DNA of 64,000 nt from Paenalicyclobacillus ferrooxydans (GTDB taxonomy: Bacteria > Bacillota > Bacilli > Alicyclobacillales > Alicyclobacillaceae): positions 175,191-239,190 of the forward strand of contig NZ_LJCO01000011.1 of assembly GCF_001399675.1 (NCBI RefSeq), read 5' to 3'. The notes under the pieces are model-generated. The model did no database searches, was not told the DNA's origin, and saw only the letters and a program-made list of their open reading frames with translations. Shown in pieces: positions 9,239-17,584 of this stretch (within the stretch, counting starts at the first letter, position 1; the number at the start of each line of letters is the position of its first letter). Both the position numbers and the translations under genes were made by a program.

Positions 9239-11071
9239 TCAGGGACGGGCAATCGCGTCGATGAGTGACTTATCAGGTGTCGCATAAAGGGTCTTTTGAT
9301 GGTCGTAAAGCACGTGACCGGGCCGCGCGCCGTTTGGCTTCCAGACGTGGCGCGTCTCGGTGTAGTCGACGGGCACATTGACGGATGTCCGCAATTTACT
9401 GAAATACGCCGCCAACAGAGCAGCTTGATGTAACGTGGCTTCGGGTATTGTCCGACGTTCCGTCTGGATGACAACGTGGGATCCAGGGGCGTCTTTGACG
9501 TGAAGCCAGATGTCGTCCTGTTGACTCCACTTCAGGGTCAAACGGTCGTTTTGCAGGTTGTTGCGCCCAACGCGGATCCGAAATCCATCCACACTGAGGT
9601 ACTCCTCAGGCTTGCCGATGTCGTCGTGGGCCTTCGCCTTTGCGCGACTTTGACGTCCCTGATTCCTTGCGTCGCGTTTCCTGTTGAGGAAGCCCTGACG
9701 TTCCAGTTCTGTTCGAATCGCCCCATATCCACTTGGTTCTGTCTGTTCAAGCAGCGCGAGCACACTTTCCAAGTAGTTGATATCCTCAGTCGTCTGTGCG
9801 ATTTCTTCCGCAATCAAGGGAATCGCCCGCTTCTTTTTGCTGGCGGTTTTAAAGTAGTGTGTCGCGTTCTGCGTCGCCGATAAGGCTGGGTTCAGATGAA
9901 TCTCCAGCGGGTTGTCGTCGTCGTAGAAGTTTGGCAGCGTCACAGACGAAGCACCCTTCTCCACTTGATATGCAAAAGCCATGAGCACTTCTCCGTAGAT
10001 ACGCGGCGTCTCGGAATCGAGACTTTCAAGGCGCTCGTTCTCCAGCTTGACCAGCTTGCCGCGAAGCTTGTCTAGACTTTCCGTCACAGAGCGTGTGATA
10101 TTTCGCTGTTCGGCGGAGAACTGACTCATTGTGAGTGCTGACTGGTACAGTTTCTCAAGCGCTTCGTCATAGGAGTCCATGTTGACAACCCGTGTTTGGG
10201 ACAACATTCGAAAAGGCGCAGCTGCGATGGTTTGCCCAAGTTGGTCCTCAGCAACGGTTGCGGGTTCTTTCCTATTGACAGCTTCGTCGTAAATCTGCCG
10301 AAGTGCGAGCAACAGTTGCTCTGCAAAACGCGGTGCTTCCTCGGCAGTGATTGTCCAAGCATCTGTCACTGCAGGGGCCTTGACACCTGTCTCTGCCACC
10401 TGACCATCGCGCGCTCGAAAGAGAGCTTCACGGACCGTCTCCGGACCTGAACCCTGAAGCTGAGACATCACGTTGCGCTCCACCTGCTTTCGTGTTTGCG
10501 CATTCGCCAGAGAATCGACGAGCATCTGAGATTTAAGGTCCTCAATGGACAGTTTGTCTTGCGGCGGCGGAGCCGTGTAGAGGTGTCCTGGCAAGACAGG
10601 GCGCACTCGGCTCATGTCAGGTGTGACATGGACAATCGAGTCGACGATTTTACTCGGGTTCCCAGCTTCATCAGCCTGACAGAAGACGAGGTTGCTGTGT
10701 TTACCCATCACTTCAAGTATCAAATGATACTTCACGAGATCGCCGAAGTCGTTCTGTGCCTCAATCTCAAGCCCCAAAATGCGCTCCCAACCCGGTTGCC
10801 AGACGCTGATAATGCGACCGCCTTCAATGCGTCTGCGCAGCAGCATACAGAACATCGGCGGATCTTGCGGATTGTTCGGGCGGATGTGGCGAAGCACGTG
10901 CGCACGCGCCATTTGACGATGCGCGCTGAGCAAAATCCGTTCGTTTTTGCCCCCGGTCCGAAGTGTCAATACCAGTTCTCGTGCAGAGGGCTGATGCACT
11001 TTATCAACTCGCGCTCCGGCAAACCATGACTGCCATTCATTTGCGAGCACGTGAATCCCTAAACCGTCCAT
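9239..11071 (-). CDS. rqcH: Rqc2 homolog RqcH, NFACT-family ribosome quality control factor
   Basis: RqcH binds stalled 50S subunits carrying nascent chains and recruits Ala-tRNA to add alanine tails that mark the chain for degradation. The 610-residue protein has the NFACT-N domain at the start (VHQPS and the PPMFCMLLRR stretch), a central coiled-coil region (about 290-430) and the NFACT-R domain near residues 480-560 with DIWLHVKDAPGSHVV. The ATG at 11071 is preceded by AGGAGG; longer open frame upstream is not needed. The position next to the P-type ATPase matches yloA-yloB of Bacillus, but the gene is on the opposite strand here. At the position of the tRNA-recruiting Asp-Arg pair it has Glu96-Arg97. 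Confidence 0.92.
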   Translation of the reverse strand: MDGLGIHVLANEWQSWFAGARVDKVHQPSARELVLTLRTGGKNERILLSAHRQMARAHVLRHIRPNNPQDPPMFCMLLRRRIEGGRIISVWQPGWERILGLEIEAQNDFGDLVKYHLILEVMGKHSNLVFCQADEAGNPSKIVDSIVHVTPDMSRVRPVLPGHLYTAPPPQDKLSIEDLKSQMLVDSLANAQTRKQVERNVMSQLQGSGPETVREALFRARDGQVAETGVKAPAVTDAWTITAEEAPRFAEQLLLALRQIYDEAVNRKEPATVAEDQLGQTIAAAPFRMLSQTRVVNMDSYDEALEKLYQSALTMSQFSAEQRNITRSVTESLDKLRGKLVKLENERLESLDSETPRIYGEVLMAFAYQVEKGASSVTLPNFYDDDNPLEIHLNPALSATQNATHYFKTASKKKRAIPLIAEEIAQTTEDINYLESVLALLEQTEPSGYGAIRTELERQGFLNRKRDARNQGRQSRAKAKAHDDIGKPEEYLSVDGFRIRVGRNNLQNDRLTLKWSQQDDIWLHVKDAPGSHVVIQTERRTIPEATLHQAALLAAYFSKLRTSVNVPVDYTETRHVWKPNGARPGHVLYDHQKTLYATPDKSLIDAIARP

Positions 11072-11217
11072 TCCATTGCCTCCTCGTTTCCGAGTATAAC
11101 GGCCCTGCTTCGGCCCCGCAATGAATGTGCTTTGAGGCGCTCGTGTCTTGTTGGACATGTTTTGCGGGAGACAAGCATAGAGATTACGAGACACCAATCG
11201 CAGAAGGGGTGGCTTCG

Positions 11218-13926
11218 GTGGAGAAGAGCTGGCATTCGTTACCCGCCTCCGACTGCCTGAACTTGTTGTCAACGTCTGAAGACGGGCTGACAATCGAGCA
11301 GGTGGAGGAGCGTCGTGAGAAAGTGGGCTTGAATCAGCTCGTTGAGGGCCAACAAGTCTCACTGCTCACTATCTTTTTGAACCAGTTTCGCGACTTTATG
11401 ATCATTGTATTGTTGGCCGCCACCTTGATCTCAGGGTTGCTTGGGGAGTACATGGACGCGATTACAATTGTGGCCATCATTATCCTCAATGGCATTCTCG
11501 GCTTCATCCAAGAGGTCAAGGCAGAGCGGTCGCTCGCGGCGCTTAAGGAGCTGACGGCTCCGATGGCGCGCGTGAGAAGAGCTGGGAAGATCGAGACCAT
11601 TCCCGCAAAAGATTTGGTCCCGGGTGACATCGTACTCCTTGAGGGAGGAGACAAGGTGCCTGCCGACGGACGAATCATCAAGTCTCCCGGGCTCGATGTC
11701 GAAGAATCATCGCTCACCGGTGAATCGGTGCCTGTCATGAAACACGCAAACAAACATGTCGACGAAGCATCGCCGATTGGCGATCGGATCAACATGGTCT
11801 ACATGGGCACGCTGGTCACCCGCGGCAAGGCAGAGTTTGTCGTCACGGAGACCGGAATGAGCACAGAGATGGGCAAAATTGCGGGCCTGATGCAGGCGTC
11901 AGAGGAGAGCTTGACACCACTTCAGAGGCGGCTTGACCAACTCGGCAAACTCCTGGTTTGGGTGTCCCTTGCCATCACGGCATTGGTTGTCGTCACTGGT
12001 GTGCTGCACGGGAACGGCCTCTACAACATGTTCCTGGCCGGTGTGTCCTTGGCCGTTGCAGCGATTCCGGAGGGGCTCCCTGCGATTGTCACAATTGCAC
12101 TCGCCCTTGGCGTGCAGCGGATGATCAAAAGAAACGCCATTGTCCGCAAACTGCCTTCCGTTGAGACACTTGGCTGCGCGACAGTTATCTGTTCTGACAA
12201 GACAGGAACGCTCACGCAAAACCGGATGACCGTTCAGCGCGTTTGGGTGGAGAACGAATGGTACAACGTAACCGGCACAGGTTACGATCCGACAGGTGAA
12301 TTTATCTATGAGGAACGGGCAGTTCGAGCATTTCGACGAGAAGGTCTGAAGCGGCTGGTGGAAATCGGTGCCACATGCAACAACGCCATCATGAAATCGG
12401 TCCAGACCGAGCAAGGTGAAGAGTGGACATGCGATGGAGACCCAACGGAAGGCGCTCTTCTTGTTATGGCGAAGAAGGCCGGATTTGACGATCCGGAGAG
12501 CGTTTACCACAGAGTCGATGAGATTCCTTTTGATTCGGACAGGAAGTTGATGTCCGTTTTGGTGGAAGAGGGAGAAGACGTCTATCTGTTCGTGAAAGGC
12601 GCGCCTGATGTCTTGCTCGAACGTGCAACGAAACTTTACATCGGCGGCCGGGAAGAGGCACTTTCGAACACGACCAAGAAACAGATTGTTGCAGCCAATC
12701 AGCAGATGGCCGGTCAGGCTTTGCGCAACATTGCGTTCGGGTACCGGAAGTTCCGGAGCATCGAATCAGCGAAGGCAGAGCAAGACCCTGAGCAAAACGT
12801 TGTCTTCGTCGGACTGTGCGGTATGATTGACCCGCCCCGTCAAGAGGTATATGACGCGATTCAGAAGTGCCGGACGGCAGGCATCCGAACAGTGATGATT
12901 ACCGGCGACCACCAGACTACGGCGACGGCAATCGCCAGGCAGCTAGAAATCATCCCCGAAGACGGCCTTGTTCTCACGGGGCGTCAACTGGACCAGATGT
13001 CGGATGAGGAACTCTCGGCCAACGTGGAAGATACTTACGTCTATGCCCGGGTATCTCCGGAACATAAGTTGCGCATCGTCAAGGCGCTTCAGGGACGCGG
13101 TGAAATCGTCGGCATGACGGGCGACGGAGTGAACGATGCACCAGCTATCAAACAGGCTGATATCGGCATTGCCATGGGTCAATCCGGTACAGACGTAGCG
13201 AAAGAAGCATCCGCCCTAGTGCTTGGCGACGACAACTTTGCAACGATTGTGGCTGCGGTCGAAGAGGGGCGCGGAATTTACGACAACATCAAAAAGTTTA
13301 TCCGTTATCTCCTGTCTAGCAACGTGGGCGAGATTGTCACCATGTTCGTCGCGATGCTGGTGGGCTTGCCGTTGCCGCTGTTGCCAATTCAAATCCTGTG
13401 GGTCAACCTGGTCACGGATGGCCTTCCTGCGATTGCTCTCGGTGTTGATCCCGCTGAGAAGGACATCATGCAGCGCCCGCCGAGAGATGTGAACGAAGGC
13501 ATCTTCGCCAAAGGATTCTCGGTCAAAATCCTCAGCCGTGGCATTTTGATTGGTGTAGTAACCCTGCTTGTGTTCCTGTGGGCTCTGCATACACAGCCGC
13601 AGAACCTGCCGCGCGCACATACCTTAGCGTACGCGACACTGACGATGGCCCAGTTCATCCTCGTCTTTGACTGCCGGAGTGTGGATGGCGGCATCTTGCG
13701 TCGTAATATTTTCGGAAACATGTGGTTGGTTTTGGCCGTGGCTGCATCACTTGGGTTATTCCTCCTCACCATTTACGTGCCGGGCATTGCAACTGTCTTT
13801 AAGACCGTGCCGCTGCATGGCATGGAGTGGGTGATTGTCCTGATCGCCGCTGCGATTCCGACGTTTGCGCTGTCGATTCGGCGCGTGGGACTCAGCGCCA
13901 TGAAGACCAAAGTGGCGACACGCTGA
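11218..13926 (+). CDS. Calcium-transporting P-type ATPase (SERCA-like, YloB type)
   Basis: This is a P2-type cation pump of about 902 residues. It has the actuator motif TGES near residue 168, the M4 ion-site motif IPEGLP, the phosphorylation motif DKTGTLT with Asp327, and the hinge GDGVNDAP near residue 635. The C-terminal membrane helices contain the NLVTDGLPA stretch typical of calcium pumps. I chose the GTG at 11218, which follows AAGGGGTGG; the frame is open back to 11125, but those codons overlap the rqcH upstream region and look non-coding. The neighbour order (rqcH, pump, yicC, remA) matches Bacillus. Confidence 0.92.
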   Translation: MEKSWHSLPASDCLNLLSTSEDGLTIEQVEERREKVGLNQLVEGQQVSLLTIFLNQFRDFMIIVLLAATLISGLLGEYMDAITIVAIIILNGILGFIQEVKAERSLAALKELTAPMARVRRAGKIETIPAKDLVPGDIVLLEGGDKVPADGRIIKSPGLDVEESSLTGESVPVMKHANKHVDEASPIGDRINMVYMGTLVTRGKAEFVVTETGMSTEMGKIAGLMQASEESLTPLQRRLDQLGKLLVWVSLAITALVVVTGVLHGNGLYNMFLAGVSLAVAAIPEGLPAIVTIALALGVQRMIKRNAIVRKLPSVETLGCATVICSDKTGTLTQNRMTVQRVWVENEWYNVTGTGYDPTGEFIYEERAVRAFRREGLKRLVEIGATCNNAIMKSVQTEQGEEWTCDGDPTEGALLVMAKKAGFDDPESVYHRVDEIPFDSDRKLMSVLVEEGEDVYLFVKGAPDVLLERATKLYIGGREEALSNTTKKQIVAANQQMAGQALRNIAFGYRKFRSIESAKAEQDPEQNVVFVGLCGMIDPPRQEVYDAIQKCRTAGIRTVMITGDHQTTATAIARQLEIIPEDGLVLTGRQLDQMSDEELSANVEDTYVYARVSPEHKLRIVKALQGRGEIVGMTGDGVNDAPAIKQADIGIAMGQSGTDVAKEASALVLGDDNFATIVAAVEEGRGIYDNIKKFIRYLLSSNVGEIVTMFVAMLVGLPLPLLPIQILWVNLVTDGLPAIALGVDPAEKDIMQRPPRDVNEGIFAKGFSVKILSRGILIGVVTLLVFLWALHTQPQNLPRAHTLAYATLTMAQFILVFDCRSVDGGILRRNIFGNMWLVLAVAASLGLFLLTIYVPGIATVFKTVPLHGMEWVIVLIAAAIPTFALSIRRVGLSAMKTKVATR

Positions 13927-13994
13927 CAGCAAATGAGCTGATGTGCATCAGCACAGGACAGATGCTTACATCAAATTCATGATATTCATCAGGC

Positions 13995-14023
13995 AATCCC
14001 CTCTGAATCAGTCAGAGGGGATT
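13995..14023 (+). terminator. Hairpin after the P-type ATPase
   Basis: A perfect 12-bp stem (AATCCCCTCTGA with TCAGAGGGGATT) has a 5-base loop. No T-tract follows, so it may act as a weak terminator or as an mRNA 3' end stabiliser. Confidence 0.6.
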
Positions 14024-14065
14024 CCTCGTGAAAACGGGAAGTACAGAGAGCATAGCAGAGCTAAC

Positions 14066-14095
14066 TTGTACGAATCGTTTCTTATGAGGTAGAAT
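14066..14095 (+). promoter_or_regulatory. Sigma-A promoter of the yicC-remA-gmk-rpoZ unit
   Basis: TTGTAC (14066-14071) and TAGAAT (14090-14095) are 18 bases apart, 25 bases upstream of the yicC start codon. Confidence 0.65.
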
Positions 14096-14120
14096 AGTAT
14101 CACGTTTGGGGGCAATCAAG

Positions 14121-14987
14121 ATGCCGATTCACAGTATGACCGGTTACGGCCAAGCCGTGCTGGAACAAAGCGGATTTCGGGTCAGTGTGGAGTTAAAAAC
14201 GGTGAACCATCGTTTTGCCGAGTTTCAAATTCGGTTGGCGAAGGAATACGCTGTGCTCGATGAAGCCATCCGGGATGTACTCAGTCATTTTGTTGCACGG
14301 GGCCGTTGTGATGGCTTTATTTCCATCGAATCTACCCGCGCGCGAGATAAACAGGTGACGGTGGACTGGGCCCTCTTGTCGGAGTTGGTCCGCGTTGAGC
14401 ATGAGGCACATGCCCGCGGTTTCGAACTCGCACCGGTGAACTGGCTCACTGAAATGGACGTGCTGACGGTTGAGGCCGTGCAGGATGATGTGGACGAAGT
14501 GCGCGGCGTTACGCTGATGGCGGTCAGACAGGCGTGCGAAAACCTGGTTTTCATGCGGGCACGCGAAGGCGAAAGACTCGCTGCCGATCTGCACCAGAAG
14601 CTCGTGAACCTTGAGGAAACCATTCAAACACTGACGCAGTCTTCGCAAAGGACAGGCCAAAAAGTACGGGCGCGGCTGCTCGAACGAATGAAGGAGCTTC
14701 AGTTGAACGTTCCCGAGGATCGATTGCTTACGGAGGTTGCACTCCTTGCAGAACGATCCGCTGTGGACGAGGAGCTAGTCCGTTTGTCGAGTCACGTCAG
14801 AGAATTTTATCGCTCTTTGCAGGATGGAAGCCCTGTGGGTCGAAGACTAGATTTTGTGGTGCAAGAAATGCACCGCGAGGTCAATACGATTGCATCGAAA
14901 GCCTCTGACTTTGATATTTCGAAAGCTGTTGTTGATGCCAAAACAGTCATCGAACAGATGCGTGAGCAGGTTCAGAATATCGAGTGA
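14121..14987 (+). CDS. yicC: YicC/YloC family endoribonuclease
   Basis: The 288-residue protein begins with the family signature [10 protein letters not shown] and has [10 protein letters not shown] near residue 25 and the conserved C-terminal stretch [15 protein letters not shown]. Members of this family are reported to be endoribonucleases acting on RNA in stress and biofilm contexts; the exact substrate here is unknown. The ATG at 14121 follows a G-rich site (TTGGGGGC). A stronger match for the family N-terminus begins exactly here. It is the first gene after a sigma-A promoter and is followed at 29 bases by remA, as in Bacillus. Confidence 0.92.
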   Translation: MPIHSMTGYGQAVLEQSGFRVSVELKTVNHRFAEFQIRLAKEYAVLDEAIRDVLSHFVARGRCDGFISIESTRARDKQVTVDWALLSELVRVEHEAHARGFELAPVNWLTEMDVLTVEAVQDDVDEVRGVTLMAVRQACENLVFMRAREGERLAADLHQKLVNLEETIQTLTQSSQRTGQKVRARLLERMKELQLNVPEDRLLTEVALLAERSAVDEELVRLSSHVREFYRSLQDGSPVGRRLDFVVQEMHREVNTIASKASDFDISKAVVDAKTVIEQMREQVQNIE

Positions 14988-15016
14988 CCAGGGCCGCTAC
15001 AGGAGGAATGGAGCGA

Positions 15017-15283
15017 GTGAGCATTAAACTAATCAATATTGGGTTTGGCAACATCGTTTCAGCCAACCGTATCATCTCGATTGTCAGTCCCGAGTCTGCG
15101 CCGATCAAGCGCATTATCCAAGAGGCCCGGGACCGCGGAATGCTCATCGATGCAACTTACGGTCGCCGTACGCGTGCAGTGATCATCGCTGACAGTGACC
15201 ATGTGATTCTGTCGGCGGTTCAACCTGAGACGGTTGCTCATCGTCTGACGGCAAAAGACCAAATTGTAGAAGACGAGGAATGA
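15017..15283 (+). CDS. remA: Extracellular matrix regulator RemA (DUF370)
   Basis: RemA is a DNA-binding activator of biofilm matrix and osmoprotection genes in Bacillus. The 88-residue protein is nearly colinear with the family: [33 protein letters not shown] and [11 protein letters not shown] are all present in order, here given as separate motifs. I chose the GTG at 15017, ten bases after AGGAGG (15001-15006). The ATG at 15008 is in frame but only one base from that site. It lies between yicC and gmk, the conserved Bacillus arrangement. Confidence 0.93.
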   Translation: MSIKLINIGFGNIVSANRIISIVSPESAPIKRIIQEARDRGMLIDATYGRRTRAVIIADSDHVILSAVQPETVAHRLTAKDQIVEDEE

Positions 15284-15361
15284 GCACCACCGGGAATCAA
15301 GCCGAAAGGCCAGCAGTAACCCTGGAGACGGGCAATCACACTGAAGTCGAGGAATGATAGG

Positions 15362-15967
15362 ATGTCAGATAAAGAGCAAGGGATATTGTTCGTTCTCAGC
15401 GGCCCTTCCGGGGCTGGGAAGGGTACGGTTTGCAAAGCGCTGATGCGCCGATTGCCGGAGATGTGTCTGTCCATTTCAGCCACAACGCGCCAACCGCGCG
15501 AAGGCGAGCAACACGGCGTCAATTATTTCTTTAAGACACGGCAACAGTTTGAATCGATGATGGCTTCCGATGATCTGCTCGAGTGGGCTGAGGTGTATGG
15601 AAACTATTATGGTACGCCGCGTGAATTTGTGGAGCAGAAACTTGCGGAAGGTCGCGACGTGTTGCTCGAAATCGACATTCAAGGTGCAATGCAGGTCAAA
15701 AAGAGTTACCCGAATGGCGTTTTTCTGTTCTTGATTCCTCCGTCCGCAATGGAGCTTGAAGCGCGTATCCTTGGCCGTGGGACTGAAACAGAGGACTCCT
15801 TTGCAACGCGTTTTGGCGCCGCTCGAAGTGAGCTGCAAATGATGAAGAAATACGATTACGTGGTCGTCAACGACGTCGTGGAAGCTGCATGTGAACGTAT
15901 AGAGTCGATTATTACAGCCGAACACTGTAGTGTTGCGAGGAATCTTTTCCTCCTTCAGGAATGGTAA
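15362..15967 (+). CDS. gmk: Guanylate kinase
   Basis: Gmk phosphorylates GMP to GDP with ATP. The 201-residue protein has the P-loop [12 protein letters not shown] near the N-terminus, the GMP-binding region [11 protein letters not shown] and the [13 protein letters not shown] stretch. The ATG at 15362 follows GAGGAATGATAGG. The 78-base gap after remA contains no other open frame of note. The last codons and the stop lie within a 17-bp direct duplication (15956-15989). Confidence 0.96.
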   Translation: MSDKEQGILFVLSGPSGAGKGTVCKALMRRLPEMCLSISATTRQPREGEQHGVNYFFKTRQQFESMMASDDLLEWAEVYGNYYGTPREFVEQKLAEGRDVLLEIDIQGAMQVKKSYPNGVFLFLIPPSAMELEARILGRGTETEDSFATRFGAARSELQMMKKYDYVVVNDVVEAACERIESIITAEHCSVARNLFLLQEW

Positions 15968-15989
15968 GTCACCAGGAATGGTAAGCCAC
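15956..15989. repeat. 17-bp tandem duplication over the gmk stop codon
   Basis: CAGGAATGGTAAGTCAC (15956-15972) is repeated as CAGGAATGGTAAGCCAC (15973-15989). The TAA stop of gmk is inside the first copy. Confidence 0.8.
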
Positions 15990-16047
15990 GTGTCGTTTTT
16001 GATAGATAGCGAGGCATCACGAAGAAAACCAGCGCGGAGGGATCATT

Positions 16048-16254
16048 ATGTTATACCCATCCATCGACAAGCTGATGGGGCTTGTTGACAGTAAGTACAG
16101 TTTGGTGGTAGCCACCTCAAAACGGGCGCGGAAGTTGCAAGACCGCGGATTGAATCAACCGGGCTCCTCGACAACGAAGAACGTCAGCCGGGCTTTGTGG
16201 GAGATATCTGACGGTCGGGTGCACTACTTTAAGACGAGAGAAGGAATTAAGTAG
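16048..16254 (+). CDS. rpoZ: RNA polymerase omega subunit
   Basis: The 68-residue omega subunit helps assemble RNA polymerase by holding the beta-prime subunit. It begins MLYPSIDKLMGLVDSKYSLV and has the conserved VVATSKRARKLQ stretch. A GGAGGG site sits upstream of the ATG at 16048. It follows gmk as in most Firmicutes and is separated from coaBC by a terminator at 16271-16301, so coaBC is probably transcribed partly from its own promoter or by readthrough. Confidence 0.96.
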   Translation: MLYPSIDKLMGLVDSKYSLVVATSKRARKLQDRGLNQPGSSTTKNVSRALWEISDGRVHYFKTREGIK

Positions 16255-16270
16255 TCCGAGCGACATCTGC

Positions 16271-16301
16271 GCAGAACAACCGCTTTGGTTGTTCTGCTTT
16301 T
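16271..16301 (+). terminator. Intrinsic terminator after rpoZ
   Basis: GCAGAACAACC (16271-16281) pairs with GGTTGTTCTGC (16287-16297) across a 5-base loop and is followed by TTTTCATGTTTT. Confidence 0.85.
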
Positions 16302-16354
16302 CATGTTTTGAGTGGTTTCGCCTGTTGTCAGCATACGTGTAGGGGATGAGTCGG

Positions 16355-17584
16355 ATGAATCAACGGATCTTACTTGCAGTTGGCGGAGGTATTGCGGCCT
16401 ATAAAGCCGCTTCCTTGTGCAGCCTGCTGGTTAAACATGGGTACGATGTTCAGGTGCTGATGACACGAAATGCGACCGAATTTATTAAACCGCTCACGTT
16501 TCAGTCACTGTCCCGGAACCCGGTTGTTGTCTCGACGTTTGAAGAACCGAACCCGGCAGAAATCGCGCATGTTGCAATGGCGGACCGTGCAGATCTGTTT
16601 GTCGTCGCTCCGGCGACAGCAAACTTGATTGGCAAGTTGGCTCACGGCATCGCTGACGACATGGTCACAACGACTGCGCTCGTCTGTCAGGCGCCGCTGT
16701 TGATTGCACCGGCCATGAATGTGCACATGTATGACCATCCGGCTGTGCAAGAAAACCTGCGTATTCTCAGACAGCGCGGTGCCATCGTGGTTGACCCGGG
16801 AAGCGGTCCTCTTGCGTGCGGGTACACAGGAAAGGGACGGCTTGCCGAACCGGAAGAAATAAAGGACGTGGTGGATGCCGTTCTCACCCGGCAGTCGGAT
16901 TTAAGCGATCTGCGTGTTTTGGTCACGGCAGGCCCTACTGTGGAAGATATCGATCCGGTGCGGTTTGTCAGCAACGGATCGTCCGGGAAAATGGGATATG
17001 CCATTGCAGAAGCAGCTGTGTCGCGGGGAGCCAAGGTCACCTTGGTGACGGGTCCTTCCCACCTGGAGCCCGTTGCAGGTGCCGAGATGGTCCGCGTCCG
17101 TTCCACTGAACAAATGAAAGACGCTGTGCTGAAGCGGCTGTCTACTGTGGATGCGGTGATTGGTGCTGCCGCGCCAGTCGACTTCCGTCCGGCAGAACGC
17201 TTTGACCAAAAATGGAAGAAGTCCGATGGGCTTCCGCAGATTGATTGGGTGCAGACCCCAGATATCCTGGCGTCAGTAGCGAAGGCAAAAGAGGCCCGTC
17301 ACGTTGTAGTGGGCTTTGCGGCAGAGACGCGGGATGTGGTTTTGAACGCAGAGAAGAAGCTTGTCAGTAAAGACCTCGACTTTGTCGTCGGCAATCAGAT
17401 CGGCGAGGAGGGTGTTGGATTCGGCACGGATACCAACCGTGTCATCATCGTCTCGAAAAACGGACCGGATCCTCTGCCGCTGATGTCCAAGCTGGATGTC
17501 GCCAACGAGATACTCAGCCGCGTGCGAATCGTTTTCGATGGTCGATTGGGTACGCGTGCAAGGAGGGAGACGGACCAGCTGTGA
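16355..17584 (+). CDS. coaBC: Bifunctional phosphopantothenoylcysteine decarboxylase / phosphopantothenate-cysteine ligase
   Basis: CoaBC performs two consecutive steps of coenzyme A synthesis. The N-terminal FMN-binding decarboxylase half has GGGIAAYKA and the PAMNVHMY motif (residues about 115-122). The C-terminal ligase half has VTAGPTVEDIDPVRF near residue 190 and later the KIKK-like KKSDG and NQIG region. The protein has 409 residues from the ATG at 16355, which is spaced correctly from AGGGGATGA; the ATG at 16346 is too close to that site. Its stop overlaps the priA start (GTGA). Confidence 0.95.
   Translation: MNQRILLAVGGGIAAYKAASLCSLLVKHGYDVQVLMTRNATEFIKPLTFQSLSRNPVVVSTFEEPNPAEIAHVAMADRADLFVVAPATANLIGKLAHGIADDMVTTTALVCQAPLLIAPAMNVHMYDHPAVQENLRILRQRGAIVVDPGSGPLACGYTGKGRLAEPEEIKDVVDAVLTRQSDLSDLRVLVTAGPTVEDIDPVRFVSNGSSGKMGYAIAEAAVSRGAKVTLVTGPSHLEPVAGAEMVRVRSTEQMKDAVLKRLSTVDAVIGAAAPVDFRPAERFDQKWKKSDGLPQIDWVQTPDILASVAKAKEARHVVVGFAAETRDVVLNAEKKLVSKDLDFVVGNQIGEEGVGFGTDTNRVIIVSKNGPDPLPLMSKLDVANEILSRVRIVFDGRLGTRARRETDQL

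Noticed and set aside
13995..14023. Operator for yicC
   Set aside because: The perfect stem is 43 bases upstream of the -35 and right after the ATPase gene, so a 3'-end hairpin is more likely.
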